This document shows positions 52,969 to 62,598 of a stretch of DNA of 64,000 nt, piece by piece. The stretch covers positions 62,001 through 126,000 of the forward strand of contig JAWKZS010000006.1 of assembly GCA_041395845.1 (NCBI GenBank), in the 5' to 3' direction. A program made the position numbers and the translations under genes. Below the pieces are notes generated by a model that did not search any database, was not told where the DNA came from, and worked only from the letters and a program-made list of their open reading frames with translations. The DNA comes from Ch67 sp041395845. GTDB lineage: Bacteria > Pseudomonadota > Gammaproteobacteria > Pseudomonadales > Ketobacteraceae. How positions within the stretch are numbered: the first letter of the stretch is position 1; each line of letters opens with the position of its first letter.

Positions 52969-55011
52969 TCATTGCAGCTCGCTGATATCGGCAATCGCCA
53001 GGAACAGCTGCTGCAGACTGGCCAACAGCGCGAGACGGTTATTGCGCACCGCGCTATCGTCCACGTTGACCATCACCTTGTCGAAGAAGCGATCCACCGG
53101 TTCCTTGAGGCTTGCCAGGGCTTGCAGGCGGGTCTGGTAACCCTGACTCGCGGAGGCTGCTGCGGTCTGCACCGCTTGCGCCAGTGCCCGCTCTTCGTCT
53201 TGCTGCAACAGTGCGGTGTTCAGCGCCGGCAGTGCGTCGCTGCTGTCACGCTTGGCGAGGATGTTGCCCACGCGCTTGTTAGCGGCGGCAAGCGCGGCGG
53301 CTTCGGGCAACGCCTTGAAGGCACTGACACCCTGGGCCCGCTGCCAGAAGTCCAGCGGCCGGGTGGGATTGACCGCCAGAACCGCTTTGACGATATCCAC
53401 ACTGATGCCTTCTTCCTGGAACCAGGTCTGGTAACGGCCATTCATGAAGGCGAGGAAGTCAGCGGCCACGTTGGCATTGGTCAGCTTGTTGCCGTAAAGG
53501 GCAACGGACTGGGCACCCAGTTCCACCAGATCCAGATCCAGTTCGCGGCCTACGATGATGCGCAGGACACCCAGTGCCGCGCGGCGCAGCGCAAACGGAT
53601 CGCGATCACCAGTGGGGTGCTTGCCGATGCCGAGGATGCCCACCAGGGTATCGATCTTGTCGGCAATGGCAACGGCCTGACCGGTGCGGGTCTGCGGAAG
53701 TTCATCGCCGGCGAAACGGGGCTGGTACTGCTCGTTCAGGGCCAGTGCCACCTCGTCGGCTTCACCGTCGTGACGGGCGTAATAGGTACCCATGATGCCT
53801 TGCAGCTCGGGGAACTCGCCCACCATTTCCGTGGCCAGATCACATTTGGACAGCAGACCGGCCCGCTCGGCGTGTTGCACATTGCCGCCAATGCGCTGGG
53901 CAATGAATCCGGCGAGCTGGCTGACGCGCTGGGCCTTTTCGAATACGGTACCGAGTTCGGCCTGAAACACCACGGTTTGCAGGCGTTCGTTTCGGGCTTC
54001 CAGTTTTGATTTGCGATCCTGGTTGAAGAAAAACTCGGCGTCAGTCAGACGCGGACGCACGACTTTTTCGTTACCGGAAACGATGTGTTGTGGTGCTTTG
54101 CTTTCGATATTGGCAACGGTGATGAAACGGTTTTTCAGTTTGCCGTTGCTGTCCAGCAGACAGAAATATTTCTGGTTGTCCTGCATGGTGGAAATCAGGG
54201 CTTCCTGGGGGACGGCGAGGAAGCGTTCTTCGAACGAACACACCAGTGGCACCGGCCATTCCACCAGCGCCGTGACTTCGTCGAGCAGGGAGTCGGGCAC
54301 GATGGCATTGCCGTTTTCGGATTTCGCCAGTGACTGCACTTTCTCACTGATGATGGCGCGGCGTTCGCTGAAATCGGCGATCACCCAGGCGGCGCGCAGA
54401 TCTTCCAGATAGGACTGCGGCGAGGAAATCCGCACGGCTTTGGGATGATGGAAACGGTGGCCACGGGATTCGCGACCGGCTTTCTGGCTGAGGATCTCGC
54501 AGTCGATCACCTGATCGCCCAGCAGCATGATGAGCCACTGGGTGGGGCGCACGAACTCGACGCGGGAAGCGCCCCAGCGCATGCGTTTGGGAATCGGCAG
54601 CTGATCCAGCGACGCGGAAACGATCCCCGGCAACAATTCACTGGCGGCACTGCCCTTCACTTCTTTCACGTAGCGCAGGCGCTCACCGCTGGTGTCGACT
54701 TCACTCAATTCAACACCGTTCTTTTTGGCAAAGCCGAGTGCCGCCTGGGTGGGATTACCGTCTGCATCAAAGGCGGCTTTTTTCGGGGGGCCATCGATGT
54801 TCTGCACGCGATCGGGCTGCTGGGTGGCGAGTGCCTTCACCACCACCGCCAGGCGACGTGGCGCGGCGTAGACCTGCACTGCGGTGTGCGACAGACCAGC
54901 GGCTTGCAGACCGTTGACGATACCGTCGCGAAAACTTTCCGACAGCTGCTTCAGCGCCTTGGGGGGCAGTTCTTCGGTGCCCAGTTCAACCAGGAAATCC
55001 AGATGGTTCAT
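52969..55011 (-). CDS. glyS: Glycyl-tRNA synthetase subunit beta
   Basis: A 680-residue subunit of the alpha2beta2 enzyme. The N-terminus (DFLVELGTEELPPKAL) and the C-terminal anticodon-binding region (FFDKVMVNVDDSAVRNNRLALL) are standard. Its start overlaps the glyQ stop by 4 bp, so the two are translationally coupled. Confidence 0.98.
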   Translation of the reverse strand: MNHLDFLVELGTEELPPKALKQLSESFRDGIVNGLQAAGLSHTAVQVYAAPRRLAVVVKALATQQPDRVQNIDGPPKKAAFDADGNPTQAALGFAKKNGVELSEVDTSGERLRYVKEVKGSAASELLPGIVSASLDQLPIPKRMRWGASRVEFVRPTQWLIMLLGDQVIDCEILSQKAGRESRGHRFHHPKAVRISSPQSYLEDLRAAWVIADFSERRAIISEKVQSLAKSENGNAIVPDSLLDEVTALVEWPVPLVCSFEERFLAVPQEALISTMQDNQKYFCLLDSNGKLKNRFITVANIESKAPQHIVSGNEKVVRPRLTDAEFFFNQDRKSKLEARNERLQTVVFQAELGTVFEKAQRVSQLAGFIAQRIGGNVQHAERAGLLSKCDLATEMVGEFPELQGIMGTYYARHDGEADEVALALNEQYQPRFAGDELPQTRTGQAVAIADKIDTLVGILGIGKHPTGDRDPFALRRAALGVLRIIVGRELDLDLVELGAQSVALYGNKLTNANVAADFLAFMNGRYQTWFQEEGISVDIVKAVLAVNPTRPLDFWQRAQGVSAFKALPEAAALAAANKRVGNILAKRDSSDALPALNTALLQQDEERALAQAVQTAAASASQGYQTRLQALASLKEPVDRFFDKVMVNVDDSAVRNNRLALLASLQQLFLAIADISELQ

Positions 55012-55970
55012 GCGGACGCCTCCTGTGCCAGTTTTGCCAGGACTTCGTCGCGCAGGGTCGCCGGTGCCATGGGGAAGCCAAGTCGGGCGCGGGCCTGCAG
55101 ATAGCTTTGCGCGATGTTCCGCGCCAGGGTGCGCACGCGCAGAATGTAGCGCTGGCGTTCGGTAACAGAAATAGCGCGGCGGGCGTCGAGCAGGTTAAAC
55201 GTGTGGGAGGCTTTCACCACCATTTCGTAAGCGGGCAGCGGCAGATTCTTTTCCATCAGGGCATTCGATTCGCTTTCGTAAAAATCAAACAGCTCGAACA
55301 GCTTCGGCACGTTGGCGTGTTCGAAGTTGAAGGTGGACATTTCCACTTCGTTCTGGTGGAACACGTCGCCGTAGGTGACCTTGCCGAAGGGGCCGTCAGT
55401 CCACACCAGGTCGTAGACGGAATCCACGCCCTGCAGGTACATGCACAGGCGCTCGAGGCCATAGGTGATTTCGCCGGTGACCGGATAGCACTCCACGCCG
55501 CCGACCTGTTGGAAGTAGGTGAACTGGGTGACTTCCATACCGTTGAGCCAGACTTCCCAGCCGAGACCCCAGGCGCCCAGGGTCGGGGATTCCCAGTTGT
55601 CTTCGACGAAGCGGACATCGTGCACGCTGGTGTCGATGCCGAGCAGGCGCAGGGATTCCAGATAGAGCTCCTGGATATTCGACGGTGACGGCTTCAGTAC
55701 CACCTGGAATTGATAGTAGTGCTGAAGACGGTTGGGGTTTTCACCATAACGGCCATCGGCAGGACGGCGGCTGGGCTGTACGTAGGCCGCGTTCCAGGTT
55801 TCCGGCCCGATGGCGCGCAGGAAGGTGGCGGTGTGGAAGGTGCCCGCCCCCATTTCCATGTCGTAGGGCTGCACGACCACGCAACCCTGGGAGGCCCAGT
55901 AGTTCTGGAGGGTGAGAATCAGGTCCTGAAAGGTCAGGCCCTTGCCGATGGGAGTTGTTGTCTGGGTCAT
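55008..55970 (-). CDS. glyQ: Glycyl-tRNA synthetase subunit alpha
   Basis: The ATG at 55970 (MTQTTTPIGKGLTFQDLILT) with AAGG upstream gives 320 residues, normal for GlyQ. WASQGCVVVQPYDMEMGAGT and QPSRRPADGRYGENPNRLQ are family hallmarks of the class II catalytic subunit. An open extension to 56168 crosses a large inverted repeat and is not coding. Confidence 0.98.
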   Translation of the reverse strand: MTQTTTPIGKGLTFQDLILTLQNYWASQGCVVVQPYDMEMGAGTFHTATFLRAIGPETWNAAYVQPSRRPADGRYGENPNRLQHYYQFQVVLKPSPSNIQELYLESLRLLGIDTSVHDVRFVEDNWESPTLGAWGLGWEVWLNGMEVTQFTYFQQVGGVECYPVTGEITYGLERLCMYLQGVDSVYDLVWTDGPFGKVTYGDVFHQNEVEMSTFNFEHANVPKLFELFDFYESESNALMEKNLPLPAYEMVVKASHTFNLLDARRAISVTERQRYILRVRTLARNIAQSYLQARARLGFPMAPATLRDEVLAKLAQEASA

Positions 55971-56028
55971 GGAAAACCTTGGTTCGTTTTTTTGCTGTGA
56001 TGGGGCGGATGATGTTGCCACTATCGCC

Positions 56029-56147
56029 GGCGTTGCGGGCATGGGTTGGCGTTTCCGGACACGCTTCGAGCCCATCCCTGGGACGCTCAACAGCGGCCAT
56101 CCATGGCCGCTGATGGTCCGGAAACGCCAACCCACACCTGCAACGCC
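56029..56147. repeat. Long nested inverted repeat between glyQ and the histidine kinase gene
   Basis: A perfect 19-bp inverted repeat (56042-56060 and 56116-56134) encloses a smaller perfect hairpin with 10-bp arms (CAGCGGCCAT and ATGGCCGCTG, 56091-56112). Outside it, GGCGTTGC (56029-56036) and GCAACGCC (56140-56147) can also pair. No T-run follows. It could be a REP/BIME-like element, an mRNA structure, or a transcription end signal. The remaining 250-bp gap shows nothing else. Confidence 0.75.
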
Positions 56148-56220
56148 TACCAGTGTGGTGTCGCCCAAAGCGCAGCATTATAGCCTGAAGTGGTGATCGA
56201 TTGGGGATGGAAAAGCGGCC

Positions 56221-56910
56221 TTACTGCGGCAGATGCAGGGTGACGCAGGCACCACCGAGGTGATCGCTCTTGCCCAGGCTGATGTGGCCGACCCGATCCC
56301 CTTCCTGGTGCAGACCCAGCAGGCGCTGGGCAAAGTACAGGCCCAACCCGGTGGAACCGGAAGCGGTCTTCAGCTGACCCTGGCTGATGGGCTGTTCCAG
56401 CATGGCCGGGGGAAAGCCATTGCCGTTGTCATGGATCCGGATCAGCAGCTCGCCGTCGTTTTCTTCTGCTGACACCAGTATCTGGCTGACGTTTTCCTTC
56501 ACCGCGTTGTAGATGGCGGTGTCGAGTACGATGTTGACGATACCGGCGTCGAAGAATCCGGTCAGATCGTCATCGCAATCAAAGCTGATCTGCAGGTTGT
56601 GGGCGGCGGCGGTGTAGCTGTGGCGGGCGATCTTTTCCTCGAGAAAATCCAGCAGGAATTGCTGGTCGACATTGGCCGAGGTGTCCTGCCCCAGGGTTTT
56701 GTAGCTGGCCAGAATCCGCACCAGTTCGCTGCCGATGAACTGGCCTTCGCTTTTGATCTGGTCGGCGGCGTGCTGGTGCTGCTCGTTCAGCGGCAGGGTT
56801 GCCAGCAGCTGGTCGAGCTGGGAATACAGCAGCCCGAAGCGGTTCTTGATTTCGTGGATGCCGGCGGCCAGCAGATCGGAGGCCAGTTGCGGATCACTGG
56901 CCATCGGCAT
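56221..56910 (-). CDS. Minimal sensor histidine kinase
   Basis: From the ATG at 56910 (GGAG upstream) 229 residues; the ATG at 56904 is an alternative. There is no membrane or sensory domain. The phosphoacceptor is His19 in GIHEIKN, followed by a dimerisation helix and the HATPase with an N-box-like YNAVKEN, NGNGFPP and GSTGLGLYFAQ. It overlaps the stop of the response regulator-TPR gene by 17 bp. The two probably form a cytoplasmic two-component pair. Confidence 0.85.
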   Translation of the reverse strand: MPMASDPQLASDLLAAGIHEIKNRFGLLYSQLDQLLATLPLNEQHQHAADQIKSEGQFIGSELVRILASYKTLGQDTSANVDQQFLLDFLEEKIARHSYTAAAHNLQISFDCDDDLTGFFDAGIVNIVLDTAIYNAVKENVSQILVSAEENDGELLIRIHDNGNGFPPAMLEQPISQGQLKTASGSTGLGLYFAQRLLGLHQEGDRVGHISLGKSDHLGGACVTLHLPQ

Positions 56911-58531
56911 TCTGCTCCGCCCACTGCAGGCGCAGTTTTTCAAGGGTTGGATAACGGGGATCGCCGGCATCAAGCGACTCGAGCGCCTTGAACAGTTCGT
57001 TGGCCTGGTTGAGGGTTTCGCCAGCGCGGGCGCCCTGTCGATAGAGCCCGATCACCGCCTTGAGTGCCAGCAGCTTGGCATCGACATCGCTCACGTCCAC
57101 CCGGCTCGCCTTGTGCAGGAGTTCGAAGGCCTCGTCGAATTCGTTGCGTTCCAGCAGTTCCTGGCCGCGCTTCTTGAGCAGTTCGAGCCGTGCCTCCGGG
57201 CGCTTGGACAGGTGAGCATCCAGCACGCGGTAGTAATTACTCTGCAGGCGACGGTTGTTGCCGATTTCCCGCAGCAGTTCCTGGCCGTAGGCCATCGCGG
57301 GTCCTTCATCTTCGAATTGCAGTTTGGCGGCGAACAGGTCGAGGCGATCATCCAGGGTGAGCGCACCGGTATTCTGGACCATGGTCTGGGCCGCCCGATA
57401 GGCCAGCCGACCCTCGATATCGCGGCCGCTGTTGCTCAGGGTCTGGGCTTCCACCAGGGCGCATTTGAAGGCCTGATTAATGTTGAGATGGAATTCGGTC
57501 TTGGCCTGTTCCAGCAGCGCCATCGCTTCGTTGGTGGCGATCTTCTGGTCGCGCATGCTGCCGTGGCGGATTTTCGGCTGCAGTGACTTGGCGTAACGGA
57601 TCAGGATATCCGCATTGCGGAACACGGAATTCTTCGCCAGTGCATGGGCTTTGCGGCAGGCCTTGTACATCACCTCGACATCGCCATTGAGTTCCGCCAC
57701 CCGCGCCAGTTCCTGCTGCCGCAATACCGATTTGGGTGAGGTCGCGATGGCCTGTTCCAGTACCTGCTGGGCGGCCTTGATCTTGCCCTGGGCTTCCAGC
57801 ACCTTGGCCAGCCAGTCGAACGCTTCGACGTACTGGGCCTTGGTGTTGGCCAGCGCCTCCAGCAGGCGGCGGGCTTCGTCGTATTCCCCCTGCAGGTACA
57901 GCACCTTGCCCATGCCCAGCATGGCCCACGCCACCCGCTTGATGCCGAGCACGGTGTCGTAGATATCCTTGGCTTCCTCGATCCGGTTTTCGTTCAGCAG
58001 CAGCTTGCCCTTGATGCGGTAGGCCGGCAGGGCAAACTTGGGATTTTCCACCGCCAGCCGGTTGCAGGCTTCGAGGGCGCCGTTGATGTCCTTGCGGTCG
58101 ATGGCCTTGTTGATTTCCTGGTAGACGTCCTTGGTGCGGATGATGCGGTTGAGGCGGGTGCGCAGGATCTCGAGGGTGACCGGTTTGGTGATATAGCCGT
58201 CCGGTTCGAATTCCAGGGCGCCCATGACCATTTCGACGGTCTGGGCCGCGGTCACCAGAATGTAGACAGTTGAGGCCGGGATCAGGCCGGAATGACGGAC
58301 TTCTTCCAGAATCTGCTGGCCATCCTTGCCACGCCCCAGTTCGTAGTCGGAAAACACGATGTCGAACTGGTTGTTGGCCATCTTGGCCAGGGCTTCCTCA
58401 CCGTTGTTGACGGTTTCCATGGACTGCACGCCCATGTTCGCCAGCATGGATTTCATGGTGGAGCGCATCTCGGCCAGATCCTCGATGATCAACACCTTCT
58501 TTTTGTGGTAGGGAATCAGATCCAGCGCCAT
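56894..58531 (-). CDS. Response regulator with C-terminal TPR repeats
   Basis: A 545-residue protein. The receiver domain (residues about 12-125) has the acidic pair Glu17/Asp18, the phosphoacceptor Asp62 and Lys116 (ITKPVT). The rest, about 130-530, is a string of helical TPR-like repeats (for example GEYDEARRLLEALANTKAQYVEAFDWLAKV and KIKAAQQVLEQAI). There is no DNA-binding output domain, so output is probably by protein binding. It precedes and overlaps the kinase gene. Confidence 0.88.
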   Translation of the reverse strand: MALDLIPYHKKKVLIIEDLAEMRSTMKSMLANMGVQSMETVNNGEEALAKMANNQFDIVFSDYELGRGKDGQQILEEVRHSGLIPASTVYILVTAAQTVEMVMGALEFEPDGYITKPVTLEILRTRLNRIIRTKDVYQEINKAIDRKDINGALEACNRLAVENPKFALPAYRIKGKLLLNENRIEEAKDIYDTVLGIKRVAWAMLGMGKVLYLQGEYDEARRLLEALANTKAQYVEAFDWLAKVLEAQGKIKAAQQVLEQAIATSPKSVLRQQELARVAELNGDVEVMYKACRKAHALAKNSVFRNADILIRYAKSLQPKIRHGSMRDQKIATNEAMALLEQAKTEFHLNINQAFKCALVEAQTLSNSGRDIEGRLAYRAAQTMVQNTGALTLDDRLDLFAAKLQFEDEGPAMAYGQELLREIGNNRRLQSNYYRVLDAHLSKRPEARLELLKKRGQELLERNEFDEAFELLHKASRVDVSDVDAKLLALKAVIGLYRQGARAGETLNQANELFKALESLDAGDPRYPTLEKLRLQWAEQNADGQ

Positions 58532-58638
58532 GTCGCGATATTCAATTCATCCGGTGGGTTACCTGCCTGTTCTTATAAGTGTAGGAGCTTTGTGCAGGTG
58601 TGCCAGATTGATGCATGGCGGCTGGATCGGGTGGGGGA

Positions 58639-59271
58639 TCAGAACTCCAGGGCGTTGAGCAGCCGTTCTGCCTGCTGGGCCATGAAGCGGTCGATCTCGG
58701 CCTGGCGTTTCGGTGTGGGGCTGAGGCCTTCGTGATAGCGGCACATTTCCATGGCCAGGCGCTTGGCGCGGCCGGCCTGCTCCGGGTGATCCAGCTGGGC
58801 GGCGAGGCGGTAGAGTTCCAGCGCGCAGAGTTCGAACTGGGAGCGGGTGTCCTCGGTATCGATGCCCTGCTCCCAGAATTTGGTGTGCAGGCGGTTGAGG
58901 GAGCGGTCGGGGCGGGATTCCCGGGCTTTCTGATAGCCGGCTTCCCAGGCTGCCCGCAGCGGTGCTTCATCGAAGGGATTCTGCCGCACCTGTTCCGGTG
59001 CGTAATCGAATTCACCGAGTTGGTGAGCAATCGCTTCGGCTTTGGCCCTTGCCGCCTGCATATCGTTGATGGTGTCCGACTGGTATTGCGCCAGCAGCAG
59101 CTGGGCCTGGGCGTTGCAGACCTGGAGCGCTCGGTGGGCGGAGTTGGTGATGGTCTGGTCGATGCTGCAGGTATTGAGGTTGCGTTCGCATTCGCTGCCG
59201 AACAGATCTTCGTCGGCCGAAAACAGGTCGAGATCGCAGGCTTCGCAGGTAATCATGGCTGGTTCTGTCAC
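58639..59271 (-). CDS. Hypothetical protein with N-terminal CxxC
   Basis: A 210-residue soluble protein. GTG at 59271 has GGGGA upstream; the ATG at 59256 has none. The N-terminus contains CEACDLDL and further Cys residues (SEC, NTC, VC), which may bind metal. The rest is helical and charged with no recognised family. It is probably a stand-alone gene. Confidence 0.6.
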   Translation of the reverse strand: MTEPAMITCEACDLDLFSADEDLFGSECERNLNTCSIDQTITNSAHRALQVCNAQAQLLLAQYQSDTINDMQAARAKAEAIAHQLGEFDYAPEQVRQNPFDEAPLRAAWEAGYQKARESRPDRSLNRLHTKFWEQGIDTEDTRSQFELCALELYRLAAQLDHPEQAGRAKRLAMEMCRYHEGLSPTPKRQAEIDRFMAQQAERLLNALEF

Positions 59272-59356
59272 CGGGGTCCCCTATGGTTGCACGGCATGCT
59301 ACCGGATAGACCCGGCAGTCTAGCGGTTACGTTCCTGATTGTATTGACAGTCTTTG

Positions 59357-60334
59357 TCAGCTTCCGGTTACGGACAATATCACTTTGCCGATGGTTGCGT
59401 TACTGGCCACGTCGGCCATGGCACTTTCTGCAGCGGTGATCGGGTATTCCGAATGGATGATGGGCCTGAGGCTACCATCGGCAAAGCCGGGCCAGACCTG
59501 TTCCCGCAGTTGCTGCACCAGGGCGGCCTTGCTGGCGTCGGACCGGCTGCGCAGGGTGGAGCCGACCACCCGCAGGCGCTTGACCAGCAGGCGACCGATG
59601 TCGAGATTACCGTTGCGTCCCCCCATCAGGCCAATGATCACCAGATGGCCGTCGGTGGCCAGCAGGCGGATGTTCTGTTCCAGATAACTGCCACCCACCG
59701 GATCGAGAATGGTGTGTACGCCTTCGCTGCCGGCCCATTCCTTGGCAGCGGCTTCGAAATCGCCGCCGGTACGGATGTGGCCTGCGGCGGCGCCCAGGGC
59801 CAGACAGCTGTCCAGTTTCTGCTGGTCGCCGACGGTGACGAATACCGGATTGCCCTGGCGCTGGCACAACTGGATGGCAGCGGTACCCACGCCACTGGCG
59901 CCGGCATGCAGGATCACTTTCTGGCCGGGCCGGGTGTCGGCTTCCATATAGAGGTTGAGCCAGGCGGTGGCGAACACTTCCGGCAGGGCCGCCGCCTGCT
60001 GATAAGTGAAGCCCGCGGGAATGGGCAGGACATGGCTTGCCGGACAGACGACGGTTTCGGCGTAGCCGCCTCCGGCCAGCAGGGCGCAGACCCGATCGCC
60101 AGCCTGCCACTGCTGTATGTTCGCACCTACGGCGGTGATCTCGCCGGCGCATTCGAGGCCCAGGATACTGCTGGCCCCGGGCGGTGGCGGATACAGCCCG
60201 GCCCGTTGCATCAGGTCGGCCCGATTGATGGCGGTAGCATGGACGCGGATGGCAACGTCATCCGGCCCTGGCATCGGGGTTGCAACGTTTTCCCAGCGCA
60301 AATGCTTGTCGGACTGAATGACAATGGCTTTCAT
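59357..60334 (-). CDS. NAD(P)H quinone oxidoreductase (PIG3/zeta-crystallin family)
   Basis: The ATG at 60334 gives 325 residues. The GroES-like domain (INRADLMQRAGLYPPPPGAS) and the nucleotide-binding motif HAGASGVGTAAIQL place it in the MDR quinone oxidoreductase family of PIG3 type, probably NADPH-dependent. Its start overlaps the stop of the TPR gene by 4 bp, so the two are coupled. Confidence 0.9.
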   Translation of the reverse strand: MKAIVIQSDKHLRWENVATPMPGPDDVAIRVHATAINRADLMQRAGLYPPPPGASSILGLECAGEITAVGANIQQWQAGDRVCALLAGGGYAETVVCPASHVLPIPAGFTYQQAAALPEVFATAWLNLYMEADTRPGQKVILHAGASGVGTAAIQLCQRQGNPVFVTVGDQQKLDSCLALGAAAGHIRTGGDFEAAAKEWAGSEGVHTILDPVGGSYLEQNIRLLATDGHLVIIGLMGGRNGNLDIGRLLVKRLRVVGSTLRSRSDASKAALVQQLREQVWPGFADGSLRPIIHSEYPITAAESAMADVASNATIGKVILSVTGS

Positions 60335-61584
60335 GTTGCGGAGTCCTTGATCAGGCCCAGTTCCTGATAACGCTTGCGCTCGTATTCCGTGTACTTGATC
60401 CACTGTTCCGCCTGCTGGGCGCGGGCTTCACTGGGCAACACTTGCTGGAAGGCATAGCGCGCGCGATCGAACTGGTGCAGGTTTAGACAGGTCTGGCCCA
60501 GTAAAAGCCAGAGTGTATCACGTTGCTGGATGCCGCCTTTGTTGAGTGCAGTTTCGAAGGCATCTGCCGCTTCGCGCCAGCGCGCCAGCTGGAACAGGGC
60601 GTTGCCGAGCAGCGCATCGGATTCTCCGGTGTCAGCCTTGCTCGCCGCCTGCTGCAGGGGCCTGATCGCTTTTTCGAATTCCTGCGCAACGCTGTAGCAG
60701 GACGCCAGGAAGCGCAGATTCTTTTCCGTGGGCCGGATGATGTTCTGGCGCAGCCCTTCCTCGATGATGTGCGCGGCACGGTACGGTACGTTCTGCGCAT
60801 AGTAAACGCTGGCCAGTGACAGGTACTGGGTTTCGGTGTGGAGCAGGGATTTGCGTTCCGCCACCGCCAGGGTTGCCAGGTAATCATCCATATCGTCCAG
60901 CTGACCGAAACTGCTGGCCAGCGCCAGCCAGTATTCCGCCTTGGGATACCAGCGCAGCAACATCTTGATGGTGTCGAGCCGATCGCGGGCTTCGTCCATT
61001 TGTGCCAGCGACGCCTGCAACAGCGACAGCCAGCTTTCCTTCGGCCGGCGTCCGCTGTTCTGGTAGGCATTGATGACGGTTTGCAGCTGCTGCGCCGCCT
61101 GCTTGAACTGGCTCAGCTGATAGCGGCACTGGGCCGACCATACCAGCACATCCTCGGTATCGGACTGGGCGTAGCGCAGCCACTGGTCGAACAGGGCTAC
61201 CGCCCGCTGGCAGTTGTTGTCGCTGGCATACACCTGGCCGAGGGTCTTGCGGATGTCCTGGGCCAGTGGCTGCGGGATATCGAACTGCAGGGCCTTTTCA
61301 TAGGCCTGTTCACTCTGCTTGAGATCGCCATTCTGGTAATGCAGGAAGCCCAGCATGCTCCAGGCGATGCCGTTTTCGTAGGGGGAATTGCCGACCTGTT
61401 CGGTCAGTGCCTGCAGCACGGCGCGGGAGTTTTCCTGGTGTTTCTGCTGCAGGGCGGTCTGTGCTTCGCCCAGCTTCTTCAGAAAACTGGCCGACAGACT
61501 GGGTGCCGGCTCGGTACTGCCCTGCGCCACTGTCACCGCCAGCCACATCAACAGCGCCATTGCTGTCTGCACGCCTCTGTTCAT
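60331..61584 (-). CDS. Secreted TPR protein of the TonB2-type cluster
   Basis: A 417-residue protein with a signal peptide (MALLMWLAVTVAQG) and about eight TPR-like helical pairs (ENGIAWSMLGFLHYQNGDLK, DALLGNALFQLARWREAADAF). In marine TonB2 clusters a TPR protein follows TonB in the same order. It probably works in the periplasm with the TonB complex. It starts 4 bp into the tonB stop. Confidence 0.85.
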   Translation of the reverse strand: MNRGVQTAMALLMWLAVTVAQGSTEPAPSLSASFLKKLGEAQTALQQKHQENSRAVLQALTEQVGNSPYENGIAWSMLGFLHYQNGDLKQSEQAYEKALQFDIPQPLAQDIRKTLGQVYASDNNCQRAVALFDQWLRYAQSDTEDVLVWSAQCRYQLSQFKQAAQQLQTVINAYQNSGRRPKESWLSLLQASLAQMDEARDRLDTIKMLLRWYPKAEYWLALASSFGQLDDMDDYLATLAVAERKSLLHTETQYLSLASVYYAQNVPYRAAHIIEEGLRQNIIRPTEKNLRFLASCYSVAQEFEKAIRPLQQAASKADTGESDALLGNALFQLARWREAADAFETALNKGGIQQRDTLWLLLGQTCLNLHQFDRARYAFQQVLPSEARAQQAEQWIKYTEYERKRYQELGLIKDSAT

Positions 61585-62189
61585 CGCTGCAACCTGAAAC
61601 GGATACGGTTCTGCACGCCCCGCACTTCCACCGCCGTATTGCCAACGGTGCGGGGTTTGAAGCGGAAGCGCTTCACGGCACTGAGTGCGGAATCGTCAAA
61701 CACACCGGGCGGTTCGGCCTTGATGATGCGGGGATCTTTTACCTGACCCTCGGTGCCGATGGTGAATTCCACCAGCACCCAGCCTTCGATACCCTGGCTG
61801 AGCGCGGTGCGTGGGTATTGCGGCGCCACCTGGGCGATGGGCAGATAGTCGCCACCACCTTCGCCGATACCCAGCCCCGGATTGATGGAAAAACCTTGTG
61901 GTGCATCGATGTCGGTACCGATATCAAACTGTTCGGCAGCAACGCTGAATTTTTCCATCTGCAGCTGGGCCGGCGCCGGCGGTGCCGCAGGCATCGGCGG
62001 TGGTTCCGGCTTGGTTTCATCCAGGTTCAGATTGCGATCGCGCTTGGCGCGGATGAAGTCCACCATATTCACACTGACATCGCTGGCGACCGGCTGCTGG
62101 CCAATCTTGATCATGCCGATCATCAGTGCGAACAGGACAAAGGTCATCAGGCCTGCCAGCAACACGGATAACAGGTAGCGGCTGACCAT
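61581..62189 (-). CDS. tonB: Energy transducer TonB (TonB2-type)
   Basis: The ATG at 62189 gives 202 residues. The N-terminal membrane helix (YLLSVLLAGLMTFVLFALM) is followed by a short Pro-rich segment (KPEPPPMPAAPPAPA) and the C-terminal TonB domain (YPRTALSQGIEGWVLVEFTI, FRFKPRTVG). The short Pro-rich spacer is typical of TonB2. It couples the proton gradient to outer-membrane receptors. Confidence 0.93.
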   Translation of the reverse strand: MVSRYLLSVLLAGLMTFVLFALMIGMIKIGQQPVASDVSVNMVDFIRAKRDRNLNLDETKPEPPPMPAAPPAPAQLQMEKFSVAAEQFDIGTDIDAPQGFSINPGLGIGEGGGDYLPIAQVAPQYPRTALSQGIEGWVLVEFTIGTEGQVKDPRIIKAEPPGVFDDSALSAVKRFRFKPRTVGNTAVEVRGVQNRIRFRLQR

Positions 62190-62190
62190 G

Positions 62191-62598
62191 TCACTTCTCG
62201 CTGGCAGCGATGGAAATGGCATCGATGCCGACCTGACGCGCGGCGTCCATCACCTGCACCAGTTTGTTGTTGGTGGATTTCTTGTCCGCCTGAATGATCA
62301 GCGCGCCCTGCGGATTCTCGATGTGCAACCGTTCCAGCATCGGCCGTACCGCACGAATATCCACCCGCTGTTTGTCGATCCAGATCTCGTCGAATTCGTT
62401 GATCGCGATCTTGATGTTGGCAGCTTCTTTCACCGCTGCGGTTTTCGCCTGCGGCTTGTTGATGTCGATACCGGTTTCCTTGACGAAGGACGCGGTGACC
62501 ACAAAAAAGATCAGCATGATGAACACGATGTCGAGCATCGGGGTCAGGTCGATGACGGTATCGTCTTCTTCGGTAACGCGATAAAACGGACGCCGCAT
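62191..62598 (-). CDS. exbD: Biopolymer transport protein ExbD
   Basis: A 135-residue protein from the ATG at 62598. One membrane helix with the conserved Asp23 (IDLTPMLDIVFIMLIFFVV) and a periplasmic domain (ANIKIAINEFDEIWIDKQ). With ExbB it forms the proton channel that powers TonB. Its start overlaps the ExbB stop by one base. Confidence 0.95.
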   Translation of the reverse strand: MRRPFYRVTEEDDTVIDLTPMLDIVFIMLIFFVVTASFVKETGIDINKPQAKTAAVKEAANIKIAINEFDEIWIDKQRVDIRAVRPMLERLHIENPQGALIIQADKKSTNNKLVQVMDAARQVGIDAISIAASEK

